From assembly GCF_900078335.1 (NCBI RefSeq), contig NZ_FKBR01000011.1, positions 1 through 64,000 of the forward strand: a stretch of 64,000 bases of DNA, read 5' to 3'. The notes beneath the pieces were generated by a model. It had not been told where the DNA came from. It ran no database searches and worked only from the letters and a program-made list of their open reading frames with translations. Origin of the DNA: Bordetella trematum (lineage in GTDB: Bacteria > Pseudomonadota > Gammaproteobacteria > Burkholderiales > Burkholderiaceae_B). A program made the translations under genes and the position numbers. Below are positions 1 to 9,565 of the stretch, in pieces; position 1 is the first letter of the stretch, and each line of letters begins with the position of its first letter.

Positions 1-62
1 ACAGCCATTACAGGGCACGGTGGGGATTAATGTAGTCTGGTAGGAACCGCCACCGCATTTTG

Positions 63-88
63 AGCCAGGGCAGCAGCCCTGGCTTTTT
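63..88 (+). terminator. Rho-independent terminator of an upstream gene outside the window
   Basis: A perfect 9-bp stem (agccagggc, 63-71, with gccctggct, 76-84) closes a 4-base loop and is followed by a short T run. The orientation fits a plus-strand transcript entering from the left. No open frame of useful length runs into it from base 1; the frame ending at 63 is closed by a stop at 28-30. The gene or RNA it terminates therefore probably lies beyond the edge, or is a non-coding RNA. Confidence 0.7.
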
Positions 89-284
89 GCTGTGTGATTC
101 TCCATCGATGCGGCCGGTTTTTTTATCTGGGGAGGATCGGCCGGGATAGCCCAGGCTGTTTTGATGCCAGCCCGGCTCAATGGGAAAGCATTGCGGGCAT
201 AGCGCTAGAGAAAGGCGCAAGCCCTGACCCGCGCCGCCAGCCAGCGCTGCGCCCACACGGGTTCTGCGGCGGACGGCCAGGCAT
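89..284. other. Intergenic stretch with nothing recognisable
   Basis: Between the plus-strand terminator and the minus-strand terminator there is no convincing reading frame, promoter or repeat. The frames that are open here are overlapping shadows in GC-rich DNA with low-complexity Pro/Arg/Ser translations. It is probably spacer between two convergent transcripts. Confidence 0.4.
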
Positions 285-310
285 AAAAAAGCCCGCGCAA
301 AGCGCGGGCC
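285..310 (-). terminator. Rho-independent terminator of the Tim44-like gene
   Basis: An 8-bp GC stem (gcccgcgc, 291-298, with gcgcgggc, 302-309) has a 3-base loop. Read on the minus strand it is followed by six T residues (A run at 285-290). It lies 38 bases past the stop codon of the Tim44-like gene. An A run on the other side (311-316) could let it work in both directions. Confidence 0.8.
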
Positions 311-347
311 AAAAAACAGGATTGGGGTACTACAGAACTGCCGCCAA

Positions 348-1355
348 TCAGCTGGCGTACTCGACCGGAATCTGTTGAATCCCGGCCAGCAGCCAACCGC
401 CGCTGTTGGGTTTGAACAGGTTCCAGACTTCTTCAAAGCGGAAGGCCTCAGTACCTGGGGCTTCACGCAGCATGCCGGAGAAACGCACACTGGCCAGGTG
501 ACCGTCGGAGACGGTTTCGATGCCCAGGAGTTCGGCGTTCAGCAGCACGACTTCGGTTTTGTTGGCTTGCTCGCCACGGGCTTCAAGCTGCGGCTTGAGT
601 TCGGCGATCAGATCGTCGGTCAGCAGATCGCGCAGCTGGCTGACGTCGCCGCTGTCCCAGATGCCCTGGATGCGAACGAACTGGTCCTTGGCCTGCTGCA
701 GAAAGCGCGGGGTGTCGAAATCGCCCGGCACGAACCAGTTGCCGTCGTCGCCCGCCTTGGGCGCAGCGGCATCCTGGACCGGCGCAGCGGGCGCAGCGGC
801 AGCCGCAGGCGCGGCAGCCGGCTTCAGCGCCTCACGCCACATGGGTTGCTGGCCTTGCTGGCCGCCTTGCGGCGCATTGTTGCCGCCATAGGCACCTTGC
901 ATGGCCTGGCGCGGCGCGGAAGCCCCCCGCAGACGGCGCACGATGAACAGCACGGCAAAAATGACCAGGCCGATCAGCAGGGCGCTGCTGAGGAATTCGG
1001 CCAGCGCACCGCCCAGCCCGAGGCTGGAGAACAGCGCAGCCAGGCCCAGGCCCGCGGCGATGCCGGCGATGGGGCCGAGCCAGCGGGATGCGCCGCTCTT
1101 GGCGGCCGCGCCTGCCGCGGCCGTACCGGCGGCAGCCGTACCCGCGGCGCCTGCCGTGGTGGCGCCAGCGCTGGGCGAAGTGGGCGGCTTGGTGGCCTGA
1201 CGTTGGGTGGTTACGTTGGAAGATTGACGCCCGACGCTCATGCCGCCGCCAGCGCGACGGGCTTCGGCGTCAAAGGACGCGGTGACGAGCGCTGCGCCGG
1301 ACACGGCGATCAGCGCTGCAGCCAGCCCACGGGACAGGCCAGACTTGATGGACAT
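348..1355 (-). CDS. Tim44-like domain membrane protein
   Basis: A protein of 335 residues. The N-terminus (about 1-30) looks like a signal sequence or membrane anchor. An Ala/Thr/Gly-rich linker follows (55-90), then two hydrophobic segments at about 93-112 and 120-140 ending in a basic VRRLRG stop-transfer. A Gln/Gly/Ala-rich stretch leads to a C-terminal domain (about 215-335) with the feel of the bacterial Tim44-like fold (PDFAM-style NTF2-like: FLQQAKDQF, LRDLLTDDL, RFEEVWNL). The start at 1355 is chosen because AGGAG precedes it with good spacing; the frame stays open upstream but with no plausible protein. The exact role of bacterial Tim44-like proteins is not settled. It lies downstream of ubiE on the same strand, 133 bases away. 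Confidence 0.8.
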   Translation of the reverse strand: MSIKSGLSRGLAAALIAVSGAALVTASFDAEARRAGGGMSVGRQSSNVTTQRQATKPPTSPSAGATTAGAAGTAAAGTAAAGAAAKSGASRWLGPIAGIAAGLGLAALFSSLGLGGALAEFLSSALLIGLVIFAVLFIVRRLRGASAPRQAMQGAYGGNNAPQGGQQGQQPMWREALKPAAAPAAAAAPAAPVQDAAAPKAGDDGNWFVPGDFDTPRFLQQAKDQFVRIQGIWDSGDVSQLRDLLTDDLIAELKPQLEARGEQANKTEVVLLNAELLGIETVSDGHLASVRFSGMLREAPGTEAFRFEEVWNLFKPNSGGWLLAGIQQIPVEYAS

Positions 1356-1416
1356 TAAAGAAGCTCCTCTTGTAGTACGCGCCCGAAAGCGCGGGCGGCG
1401 GACGATCGCCACCGCT

Positions 1417-1443
1417 TTCTTACAACAAACTGAATGGTGACAA
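1417..1443 (-). promoter_or_regulatory. Weak candidate promoter for the Tim44-like gene
   Basis: On the minus strand TTGTCA (1438-1443) is followed after 15 bases by TAAGAA (1417-1422), about 60 bases upstream of the start. The spacer is shorter than the usual 17, so this is only a suggestion. Confidence 0.25.
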
Positions 1444-1488
1444 GAATAACGGACAAGCGTATGCGCCACAAGTTCCGAATTTCTTTTT

Positions 1489-2259
1489 TCAGGCCAGCCG
1501 GGTTCCTTCGTGCAGGGCGGCCACACCGGCAGTCATGTTGAAGTACTGCACGCGCTCGAGCCCGGCAGCGCGCATCATGTCGGCCAGGGTGTCCTGGTCG
1601 GGATGCATGCGGATGGATTCGGCCAGGTAGCGGTAACTTGCCTCGTCCTGGGCCACCTTCTTGCCCAGCCAGGGCAGCACATTGAAGGAATACCAGTCGT
1701 AGGCCGGCGCCAGCGGCTTGGCGACCCGCGAAAACTCCAGCACCAGAAGCTTGCCGCCCGGCTTGAGCACACGCGTCATTTCGGCCAGGGCACGATCCTT
1801 GTGCGTCATGTTGCGCAGGCCAAAAGCCACGCTGACCCGGTCGAAATGGCCGTCCGGAAAGGGCAGTTTCTCGGCGTCACAGACCGCCACCGGCAACAGC
1901 AGGCCCTGGTCGGCCAGACGATCCCGCCCGACACGCAGCATCGAGTCATTGATGTCTGTCAGCCAGACCTCGCCCGTAGGGCCGGCGCGCTTGGCGAAAG
2001 CCCGCGCCAGATCACCCGTGCCGCCGGCAATGTCCAGCACCTTCATGCCGGGGCGCACGGCCGCGCGGCTGATGGTGAAGGCCTTCCAGACGCGGTGCAG
2101 GCCCGCCGACATGAGATCGTTCATGACGTCATAGCGGGAGGCCACCGAGTGGAAGACCTCGGCCACTTTGCGGGCTTTGTCGCTTTCAGGCACGGACTGG
2201 AAGCCGAAGTGCGTGCTGCCAGACGGGGACGAATCAGGGGAGGAGGAAGGGTTTTGCAT
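1489..2259 (-). CDS. ubiE: UbiE, demethylmenaquinone/2-polyprenyl-benzoquinol C-methyltransferase
   Basis: A 256-residue class I SAM-dependent methyltransferase that carries out the C-methylation step of ubiquinone (and, where present, menaquinone) synthesis. The SAM-binding loop DIAGGTGD is at about 76-83, preceded by the UbiE signature YDVMNDLMS (43-51). Further family blocks are VAFGLRN and LEFSRVAKP. The length matches the family (about 250). I start at 2259 (MQNPSSSP) because the upstream extension is not family-like and would run into the phoB promoter region. It is divergent from phoB. Confidence 0.93.
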   Translation of the reverse strand: MQNPSSSPDSSPSGSTHFGFQSVPESDKARKVAEVFHSVASRYDVMNDLMSAGLHRVWKAFTISRAAVRPGMKVLDIAGGTGDLARAFAKRAGPTGEVWLTDINDSMLRVGRDRLADQGLLLPVAVCDAEKLPFPDGHFDRVSVAFGLRNMTHKDRALAEMTRVLKPGGKLLVLEFSRVAKPLAPAYDWYSFNVLPWLGKKVAQDEASYRYLAESIRMHPDQDTLADMMRAAGLERVQYFNMTAGVAALHEGTRLA

Positions 2260-2321
2260 AGAGAATTCCCGGAATTTGGCCCAATGGTAGCCGATTGGCG
2301 CGGGACGATCGGCGCCGCCGT

Positions 2322-2355
2322 CAGTCACATACCTGAAATATTGCGGCCATACTAT
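2322..2355 (+). promoter_or_regulatory. Candidate Pho box and -10 element of phoB
   Basis: Two heptads resembling the Pho-box consensus CTGTCAT/C lie exactly 11 bases apart: CAGTCAC (2322-2328, 6 of 7 against CTGTCAC) and CTGAAAT (2333-2339, 5 of 7 against CTGTCAT), with a 4-base spacer. A -10-like TACTAT (2350-2355) follows 10 bases after the second heptad, the usual geometry for PhoB-activated promoters. The start codon of phoB is at 2401. This would give positive autoregulation. Confidence 0.45.
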
Positions 2356-2400
2356 GGCAACGTTCGCGCCATCTGGCGCATTGCAACGAACCTCGCCACC

Positions 2401-3099
2401 ATGTCTAGCACCATTCTTGTCGTCGAAGACGAACCCGCCATCCAGGAATTGATCGCGGTGAACCTATCTTTCGCCGGCCACAAGGTTCTGCGGGCTTTCG
2501 ACGCCGAACAGGCCCAGACCCTGATCCGCGCGGAACTGCCCGATCTCATTCTGCTGGACTGGATGCTTCCCGGCATTTCCGGCCTGGCTCTGGCGCGCAA
2601 GCTGCGCGACGATGAACGCACCCGCAACGTCCCGGTGATCATGCTGACGGCCAAAGGCGCCGAGCAGGACAAGGTCGATGGCCTGGAGGCCGGCGCCGAT
2701 GACTACATCACCAAGCCGTTCTCGCCCAAGGAACTGATGGCCCGCATCAAGGCTGTGCTGCGCCGCCGTGCGCCCCAGCTGACGGACGACCTGATCGACG
2801 TCGGCGGCCTGCGCCTGGACCCGGTCACGCATCGGCTGTCCGGCAACGGCCTGGCACTGCAGATCGGGCCAACCGAATTCCGCCTGCTGCACTTCTTCAT
2901 GACGCACCCGGAACGCGTTTTCTCGCGCTCGCAGCTGCTGGACCAGGTGTGGGGCGATCACGTCTTCGTCGAAGAGCGTACGGTCGACGTGCATATCCGC
3001 CGCCTGCGCAAAGCGCTGGAACCCAGCGGCCACGACATCCACGTGGAAACCGTGCGCGGCAGCGGCTATCGTTTCACGGCTCAGGTGCCGGCGCGGTAA
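2401..3099 (+). CDS. phoB: PhoB, phosphate regulon response regulator
   Basis: A 232-residue OmpR/PhoB-class response regulator. Receiver domain 1-120: acidic pocket E9/D10, phospho-acceptor D53 in LLDWMLPG, T83 and K105 (TKPFSPKEL). A winged-helix DNA-binding domain occupies about 130-230, with [22 protein letters not shown] and VRGSGYRF. The motif combination and the adjacent phoR support PhoB rather than another OmpR-type regulator. When phosphorylated it binds Pho boxes; one candidate lies in its own promoter. The ATG at 2401 begins the conserved receiver sequence, and a longer upstream frame is an artefact antisense to ubiE. Confidence 0.94.
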   Translation: MSSTILVVEDEPAIQELIAVNLSFAGHKVLRAFDAEQAQTLIRAELPDLILLDWMLPGISGLALARKLRDDERTRNVPVIMLTAKGAEQDKVDGLEAGADDYITKPFSPKELMARIKAVLRRRAPQLTDDLIDVGGLRLDPVTHRLSGNGLALQIGPTEFRLLHFFMTHPERVFSRSQLLDQVWGDHVFVEERTVDVHIRRLRKALEPSGHDIHVETVRGSGYRFTAQVPAR

Positions 3100-3115
3100 G
3101 CTACCCTCCCTGCCC

Positions 3116-3132
3116 TAGAATCCGCGACGATG
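3116..3132 (+). promoter_or_regulatory. -10-like TAGAAT immediately before the phoR start
   Basis: TAGAAT (3116-3121) ends nine bases before the phoR ATG, and no purine-rich ribosome site precedes that ATG. If used, transcription would start at or next to the start codon and give a leaderless phoR message in addition to read-through from phoB. No good -35 element is visible. Confidence 0.3.
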
Positions 3133-4446
3133 ATCTGGTTGCGCACGCTTACGCTGATCGCCCTCTGGGGCATCCTCAGTCTTCTGCTTCACAGTGTGGC
3201 CGGTTCCCCGGCCGGCTGGGTGTTGTTCTCGGCTGCCATGATGGCCATGGTGCTGTGGCGCAGCTGGCGACTGCAGCGGGTCTCTGCCTGGGCCCACGAC
3301 CCGGACTCCGCCCCCCCGGCAGGCGTGGGGCCCTGGGAAGACATCCTGGCGCCGCTGTATCGCTACACGCGCGCGCGCCGTCGCGAACTGGCCGAGCAGC
3401 AGGAAACCATGCGCAGCATGCTGGCTGCCGCCCAGGCCCTGCCCGATGGCGTGGTCACCCTGAACGAAGAATTCCAGATCGAGTGGGCCAACCGGATGGC
3501 CCGCCGCCATCTGGTGCTGCGCCTGCCGGCCGATCGTGGCCAGAACATCCTGAACCTGCTGCGCGCGCCTGAATTCGTGGCCTATGCGCACCGCGGCCAC
3601 TGGCCCGAACCCATGCTGGTTCGCCTGGGCCACAACGGTCAGGAACGGGTCATGATGATCCAGCTGGCGGCCTATGGCAGCAACCGCCGTTTGCTGATCT
3701 CGCGCGATGTCACGCAGATCGAAAAGCTGGAAACCACCCGGCGCGACTTCGTGGCCAACGTCTCGCACGAATTGCGCACGCCCCTGACGGTGCTGGCCGG
3801 TTTCCTGGAAACGCTGCAGGACATGCCCGACGATGCGCTGGACGAGGCCCAGCGGGCCCAGTACATGGCCATGATGCTGGAGCAGGCGCAGCGCATGAAG
3901 GCCATCGTCGAGGACCTGCTGACGCTTTCCACGCTGGAGTCATCACCCGAGTCGGACCCGCAGGCCGTGGACATTTCCTCGCTGCTGCAGACCATACGCC
4001 AGCAGGCTGAGGCGCTGTCGGCAGGCCGACATCAGTTTCATTGGGACATCGCCCCGGGCCTGGATGTCCTGGGCAGCGCCACCGAGCTGTCCTCGGCGCT
4101 GGCCAATCTGCTGACCAACGCGGTGCGCTACACCCCGGAAGGGGGTGACATCACCATCACCTGGCAAGGGCACCCCGAACAGGGCGCGCGCTACAGCGTG
4201 CGAGACACCGGCATCGGCATCCCGGCGCGCCATATCCCCCGCCTGACGGAGCGTTTCTATCGGGTGGATCGCGGCCGCTCGCGCGCCGTAGGCGGCACCG
4301 GTCTGGGGCTCGCCATCACCAAGCACATCGCCTTGCGTCACGATGCCGAACTGCTGATCGAAAGCGAGCCGGGCAAGGGCAGTACGTTCTCGCTGCAGTT
4401 TCCCGCCGACCGTGTCACGCCGGCCGACAGCGACGCCAAGGACTGA
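3130..4446 (+). CDS. phoR: PhoR, phosphate regulon sensor histidine kinase
   Basis: A 438-residue membrane histidine kinase that pairs with PhoB. Two hydrophobic segments fill residues 4-45 (DUF3329-like PhoR N-terminus), followed by a PAS-like region (about 95-190). The HisKA block NVSHELRTPL carries the phospho-acceptor near H213. The HATPase domain has NLLTNAVRYTPEGG, DTGIGIP and GGTGLGLAI. Length and layout match PhoR of proteobacteria. It lies 30 bases after phoB on the same strand. No pst or phoU genes lie in this window. Confidence 0.93.
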   Translation: MIWLRTLTLIALWGILSLLLHSVAGSPAGWVLFSAAMMAMVLWRSWRLQRVSAWAHDPDSAPPAGVGPWEDILAPLYRYTRARRRELAEQQETMRSMLAAAQALPDGVVTLNEEFQIEWANRMARRHLVLRLPADRGQNILNLLRAPEFVAYAHRGHWPEPMLVRLGHNGQERVMMIQLAAYGSNRRLLISRDVTQIEKLETTRRDFVANVSHELRTPLTVLAGFLETLQDMPDDALDEAQRAQYMAMMLEQAQRMKAIVEDLLTLSTLESSPESDPQAVDISSLLQTIRQQAEALSAGRHQFHWDIAPGLDVLGSATELSSALANLLTNAVRYTPEGGDITITWQGHPEQGARYSVRDTGIGIPARHIPRLTERFYRVDRGRSRAVGGTGLGLAITKHIALRHDAELLIESEPGKGSTFSLQFPADRVTPADSDAKD

Positions 4447-4486
4447 GCCCGGCCGACGAACGAGCCGGACTATGATGCGCCCATCA

Positions 4487-4506
4487 CCCCGCAGCAGGCT
4501 GCGGGG
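4487..4506 (+). other. Short perfect hairpin between phoR and the DUF411 gene
   Basis: CCCCGCAG (4487-4494) and CTGCGGGG (4499-4506) form an 8-bp stem with a 4-base loop. No T run follows, so it is a poor intrinsic terminator. A TATGAT box at 4471-4476 would place the hairpin at the very 5' end of the DUF411 message, where it could stabilise the RNA. Confidence 0.4.
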
Positions 4507-4533
4507 CCTGTACGACTGACTTCGAGGCGAATC

Positions 4534-5007
4534 ATGACCCACCTTGTTGCTTCCCGCCGCCGGCTGCTGGCCGCCGCGCTGCTTGCCCCCTTGTCTGCGC
4601 CGCTGATGGCGCAGAGCGCGCCGGTGCTGGAGGTCTGGAAGACCCCCTCCTGCGGCTGTTGCGGCGTCTGGGCCGAACGCATGCGCCAGGCCGGTTTCTC
4701 ACTGCGCCTGCATGATGTGCCCGATACCGCGCCGGTGCGCGCCCGCGCCGGGCTGGCGCCCCGCTATGCCTCCTGCCACACGGCCCTGATTGGCGCTTAC
4801 GCCATCGAAGGCCATGTGCCGGCCGAAGATATCCAGCGCCTGCTACGCGAGCGCCCCCAGGCCGTGGGCCTGGCCGTGCCGGGGATGCCGATTGGTTCGC
4901 CCGGCATGGACGACCCGGCCTACGGCGGACGCCGCGACGCCTATGCCGTCCTGTTGGTGCAGGCGGATGGCGGCGCCAGCGTATGGCGCAGCATCGCCGG
5001 CGCGTAG
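4534..5007 (+). CDS. DUF411 periplasmic metal-binding-type protein
   Basis: A 157-residue protein with a twin-arginine-like or Sec signal peptide (SRRRLLAAALLAPLSAPLMAQSA, about residues 7-29, arginines at 8-10). The DUF411 core follows: VWKTPSCGCCGVW with cysteines at about 40, 42 and 43, then SCHTAL and the C-terminal GMPIGSPGM block. DUF411 proteins are often encoded near copper or other metal-handling genes, and the Cys cluster with the Cys-His pair suggests metal binding, but no metal genes adjoin it here. A GAGG ribosome site lies 6 bases before the ATG. Its function is unproven. Confidence 0.85.
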   Translation: MTHLVASRRRLLAAALLAPLSAPLMAQSAPVLEVWKTPSCGCCGVWAERMRQAGFSLRLHDVPDTAPVRARAGLAPRYASCHTALIGAYAIEGHVPAEDIQRLLRERPQAVGLAVPGMPIGSPGMDDPAYGGRRDAYAVLLVQADGGASVWRSIAGA

Positions 5008-5066
5008 GCCACACTGTTACCGGGGGATTGCGGCCCTGCAGCAAAAATCTGAGCCACAATGGGGCT

Positions 5067-5121
5067 GCCAGTGCCAGCCGGCACTGGCGCCGGGAAATTC
5101 CCCGGCGCTTTCTCTTTCTTT
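5067..5121 (+). terminator. Tandem hairpins with T-rich tail in the DUF411-serA gap
   Basis: Hairpin one pairs GCCAGTGCC (5067-5075) with GGCACTGGC (5080-5088). Hairpin two pairs GCGCCGGG (5087-5094) with CCCGGCGC (5101-5108) and runs straight into a pyrimidine tract (tttctctttcttt, 5109-5121). The pair fits a terminator for the DUF411 gene. It also sits just before serA, so it could be part of a serA leader (a CACAAT box lies at 5055-5060). Confidence 0.6.
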
Positions 5122-5134
5122 ACGGCAAGCATCC

Positions 5135-6334
<1,200 letters not shown>

Positions 6335-6342
6335 AACCGGCC

Positions 6343-7215
6343 TCAGGCCGCTGGCGCAGGGGGCCTGAGCGCCGCCTGCGCCAGGCAGTCGATCATGCTT
6401 TGTACCAGTGGCGAGCGCGAGGGACGGCCGATCACGCCGATCTCGCGCTCGAATGCCGCCTCATCCAGCGTCAGCAGACGCAAGCCCCGGCCGTCCAACA
6501 GGCGGGTGCGCGGCAGCAGGGCTACGCCCAGACCGGCGCGAGCCAGGTGAGCCAGGGCATCGATTTCATCCAGTTCGACCGCCTCCTGCACGCGCACGCG
6601 ATGGCGGCGCAGAAAGCCTTCGACCAGACGCCCCCCGAATGACGCGCGATCGTAGCGAATGAAGGGCTGAGTCTGCAGCAGCTCGCGCCATGGCAGCAGC
6701 GGCAGCGTGTCCGCCACAGCCAGGACCATCGGCTCGCGCAACAACACCTGCCAATCCAGTTCGGGCGGCAAGGCGAAAGGCGGACGGATCAGCACCACCA
6801 GATCGAGTTCGCCGGCATCGACCTGCCCAAGCAAAGACAGCGACACCCCCGGCACCACACGCACCTGCACTTCGGGAAAGGCGGCGCGGAAATCCATCAG
6901 CGCGCGCACCAGCAGATCCTGTTGCACTGAAGCAATGGCCCCGATACGCAGCACCCCGCGCACCCGCCCGCCGGCCTGCGATACCGTGCGATCGGCCAGC
7001 GCCAGCAAGGCTTCGGCCTGCGGCAGCAGCTCACGGCCGTGGGCATTGAGCAGCGCCGTCCTGGCCCCCCGGTCAAACAGCGCCAGGCCCAGCTGCTCTT
7101 CGAGCCGGCGGATCTGCGCACTGACGGCCGACTGGGTCAAGCCCAACTGCCGCCCGGCCGCGGTGAAGCTGCCTTCGCGGACCACCGCAATGAACGTCCT
7201 GAATTCTCTGAGCAT
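6343..7215 (-). CDS. LysR-family transcriptional regulator
   Basis: A 290-residue regulator. The N-terminal winged helix-turn-helix (about 1-60) has the LysR pattern TFIAVVREGSFTAAGRQLGLTQSAVSAQIRRLE, written here only as a description of residues 8-40. The effector domain (about 88-290) contains LRIGAIASVQ and the LARAGLGVALLP block. An ATG at 7215 is preferred over the GTG one codon upstream. It is divergent from the VOC/pxp operon with a 146-base AT-rich gap, so it may regulate that operon; this is inference. Confidence 0.88.
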   Translation of the reverse strand: MLREFRTFIAVVREGSFTAAGRQLGLTQSAVSAQIRRLEEQLGLALFDRGARTALLNAHGRELLPQAEALLALADRTVSQAGGRVRGVLRIGAIASVQQDLLVRALMDFRAAFPEVQVRVVPGVSLSLLGQVDAGELDLVVLIRPPFALPPELDWQVLLREPMVLAVADTLPLLPWRELLQTQPFIRYDRASFGGRLVEGFLRRHRVRVQEAVELDEIDALAHLARAGLGVALLPRTRLLDGRGLRLLTLDEAAFEREIGVIGRPSRSPLVQSMIDCLAQAALRPPAPAA

Positions 7216-7361
7216 CACGCATGCCTGGTTGGAGCAAGTGGAAAAGCATCAATTATTTTGTTGCTTAGGGCAAAAAATTATCGTTTTTCTATCAAAAAAA
7301 CAATACGTACACTATCCAGGCCGCAGCCTCCCGCGCTGCCTGATGCAATGGAAATCCAGCC
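7216..7361. promoter_or_regulatory. AT-rich divergent promoter region, LysR gene and VOC-pxp operon
   Basis: The gap is markedly AT-rich against its surroundings (7245-7320). An imperfect dyad AAGCA...TGCTT (7244-7266, 13-base spacer) resembles a LysR-type site. No single promoter stands out. Confidence 0.35.
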
Positions 7362-7787
7362 ATGACCCAAGCCATCCCGCCCTTTCACCTCGCTTTCCCC
7401 GTGCGCGACCTGGCCGAGGCCCGCCGTTTCTATGGCGAGCTGCTCGGCTGTCCGGAGGGGCGCAGCTCCCCCGAATGGATCGATTTCAATTTTTATGGCC
7501 ACCAGATCGTGGCTCACCTGGCCCCTGGCGAGTGCGGCGCGAATGCCACCAATGCCGTAGACTCTCACAACGTTCCGGTGCGCCATTTCGGGGTCGTGCT
7601 CTCCATGGACCAATGGGAAGCCCTGGCCGACAAACTCAAGGCCGCCGGCACGGAATTTGTCATCGAGCCCTATATCCGCTTCAAGGGCGAAGTGGGTGAG
7701 CAGGCCACCATGTTCTTCCTCGACCCGTCGGGCAACGCCCTGGAGTTCAAGGCCTTCAAGCACATGGAATCCCTGTTCGCCAAATAA
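7362..7787 (+). CDS. VOC (glyoxalase/dioxygenase superfamily) protein
   Basis: A 141-residue single-domain vicinal-oxygen-chelate protein. It has [19 protein letters not shown] at the N-terminus (possible metal ligand H9), RHFGVVLS in the middle, and [15 protein letters not shown] near the end, carrying the usual C-terminal glutamate. These fit the His-His-Glu metal triad of the fold, but the substrate cannot be read from the sequence. It is followed 24 bases later by pxpB on the same strand and probably shares its message. Its role in oxoproline metabolism is unknown. Confidence 0.85.
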   Translation: MTQAIPPFHLAFPVRDLAEARRFYGELLGCPEGRSSPEWIDFNFYGHQIVAHLAPGECGANATNAVDSHNVPVRHFGVVLSMDQWEALADKLKAAGTEFVIEPYIRFKGEVGEQATMFFLDPSGNALEFKAFKHMESLFAK

Positions 7788-7811
7788 GCCCTGGCGCCAT
7801 GCAGGTTTGCC

Positions 7812-8549
7812 TTGTCCGAGACTGTTGCCGCTTCTCCCTGCCTCGCCCCTGCCTGGCGCCTCCAACCCCAGGGTGACCGCTGTGTGCTCGTCAGCCTGGA
7901 GGACGACCTGAATGAGTCGGCCGCCCGCCGCTGTCTGGCCCTGGCCCGCCAGATCCGTCAGGCAGGCTGGCCGGGCGTCAGCGACGTGGTGCCTGCCTTC
8001 ACGTCAGTAGCCGTGCACTATCAGCCGCAGGAGCCCGGCAACCTCGACCATGCCGAACTGACACGGCGCCTGCAGGCCCTGCTCGCAAAGCCGCTGCCTG
8101 ACACGGCGCAGACAGGACGCCTGATCGACATCCCGGTCTGTTACGGCGGCATCCACGGCCCGGACCTGGCGCAGGTAGCACAGGCCAGCGGCCTTAGCGA
8201 GGCCGAGGTCATCGCCCTGCACAGCCAGACCCCATGTACGGTGCTGATGCTGGGCTTTGCACCCGGCTTCGCCTATCTGGGCATCCATGACGCCCGCCTG
8301 GACATCCCGCGCCGCGCCGAGCCCCGCACCGAAGTGCCTGCCGGCTCGATCGCCGTGGCTAACCGGCAGAGCGTGATCTATCCCGGCCGGCTGCCCGGCG
8401 GCTGGAACATCATCGGCGCGACCACGCTGACCCTTTTCGACCCCGCCCGGGAACCCGCCGCGCTGCTGCAGCCCGGCGACCGGCTGCGCTTCGTGCCGAT
8501 CACGGCCGATGCCTTCGCAGTTGCCCGACGCAAGGCAGCCACGCCATGA
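7812..8549 (+). CDS. pxpB: PxpB, 5-oxoprolinase subunit B (KipI-like)
   Basis: A 245-residue AHS1/KipI-family protein. With PxpA and PxpC it forms the bacterial ATP-dependent 5-oxoprolinase that opens 5-oxoproline to glutamate. Family blocks are visible: SVAVHYQP near residue 75, then LGFAPGFAYLG, IPRRAEPRTEVPAGS, and YPGRLPGGWNIIG. The likely start is a TTG at 7812; no in-frame ATG precedes the conserved region. Its stop overlaps the pxpC start by 4 bases. Confidence 0.9.
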   Translation: MSETVAASPCLAPAWRLQPQGDRCVLVSLEDDLNESAARRCLALARQIRQAGWPGVSDVVPAFTSVAVHYQPQEPGNLDHAELTRRLQALLAKPLPDTAQTGRLIDIPVCYGGIHGPDLAQVAQASGLSEAEVIALHSQTPCTVLMLGFAPGFAYLGIHDARLDIPRRAEPRTEVPAGSIAVANRQSVIYPGRLPGGWNIIGATTLTLFDPAREPAALLQPGDRLRFVPITADAFAVARRKAATP

Positions 8550-9565
8550 GCCTGAGCGTGCTGAAACCCGGCTTGCTGTCGACCTTCCAGGACGCAGGCC
8601 GCCACGGCCACCAGCACCTGGGCATCCCGGTCAGCGGCGCCATGGACTGGCGCGCCCACGCCCTGGCCAATCTGCTGGCCGGCAACGACACCCGGCCGGC
8701 AACGCTGGAAATCACCCTGGCCGGCCCGGTGCTGCGCTTCGAGGCGCCGACCTGTTTCGCGCTGGCCGGCGCCGATCTGAGCGCTACGCTCGATGGCGAA
8801 CCGCTGGCCTGGAGCCGCCCGCAATGGGCCCAGGCCGGGCAGGTACTGGCCTTCGGGGCTCCGCGCCACGGCGCCCGCACCTATCTCGCAGTCCACGGCG
8901 GTTTTGCGCTCACTCCGGTCATGGGCAGTTGCAGCACCTATGTCCGCAGCGCCCTGGGCGGCTGGCAGGGACGTGCCCTGCGCGCCGGCGACCGTATCGG
9001 CCTGGCCCGCGCCCTGCCCCCGCATGTCGATGGCCTCCAGGCGCTGCTGGACAACCTGCGCATCTATCTGCCTGCGGCGCTGGGCGACCCGGCCCGGGCG
9101 CGCCTGCGCGTACTGCCCGGCGCCCACTGGGATGCCTTCAGCACCGTCAGCCAGCAGACATTGCTGGAAGCCGAGTTCCGCATCAGCGCCCAGGCCGATC
9201 GCATGGGCTATCGCCTGCAGGGACCTATGCTGGCCCTGAGTTCGCCGCGCCAGTTCCTCTCCGAAGCCGTGAGTTTCGGCACCGTCCAGGTACCCCCCGG
9301 CGGCGAGGCCATCGTGCTCATGGCAGACCGCCAGACCACGGGCGGCTACCCCAAGCTGGCGCAGGTGGCCAGTATCGATCTGCCTGCCCTGGCCCAGCGC
9401 CTGCCGGGCGCCACGCTGCGTTTTTCCCTGATCGACCTTGAGACGGCGCAGCGTCTGGATCAGGCCCGCCACGCCGCCCTGATGACGCTGCACGATGCCC
9501 TGCAACCTTTGCGCGCCTGCCTGCACGCTGCGCGCCGCCCGCTGCCCGAGGAAAATACCCCATGA
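8546..9565 (+). CDS. pxpC: PxpC, 5-oxoprolinase subunit C (KipA-like)
   Basis: A 339-residue AHS2-family (biotin-dependent carboxyltransferase-like) protein, the partner of PxpB. Diagnostic blocks are LSTFQDAGRHGHQHLGIP near the N-terminus, SGAMDWRAHALANLL, LAVHGGF, and the C-terminal TGGYPKLAQV. It shares ATGA overlaps with pxpB on one side and pxpA on the other, which indicates translational coupling and a fixed subunit ratio. Confidence 0.9.
   Translation: MSLSVLKPGLLSTFQDAGRHGHQHLGIPVSGAMDWRAHALANLLAGNDTRPATLEITLAGPVLRFEAPTCFALAGADLSATLDGEPLAWSRPQWAQAGQVLAFGAPRHGARTYLAVHGGFALTPVMGSCSTYVRSALGGWQGRALRAGDRIGLARALPPHVDGLQALLDNLRIYLPAALGDPARARLRVLPGAHWDAFSTVSQQTLLEAEFRISAQADRMGYRLQGPMLALSSPRQFLSEAVSFGTVQVPPGGEAIVLMADRQTTGGYPKLAQVASIDLPALAQRLPGATLRFSLIDLETAQRLDQARHAALMTLHDALQPLRACLHAARRPLPEENTP

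Noticed and set aside
8-490. A 160-codon minus-strand frame at the left edge
   Set aside because: It overlaps both terminators and the C-terminus of the Tim44-like gene; composition is Pro/Arg/Leu noise.
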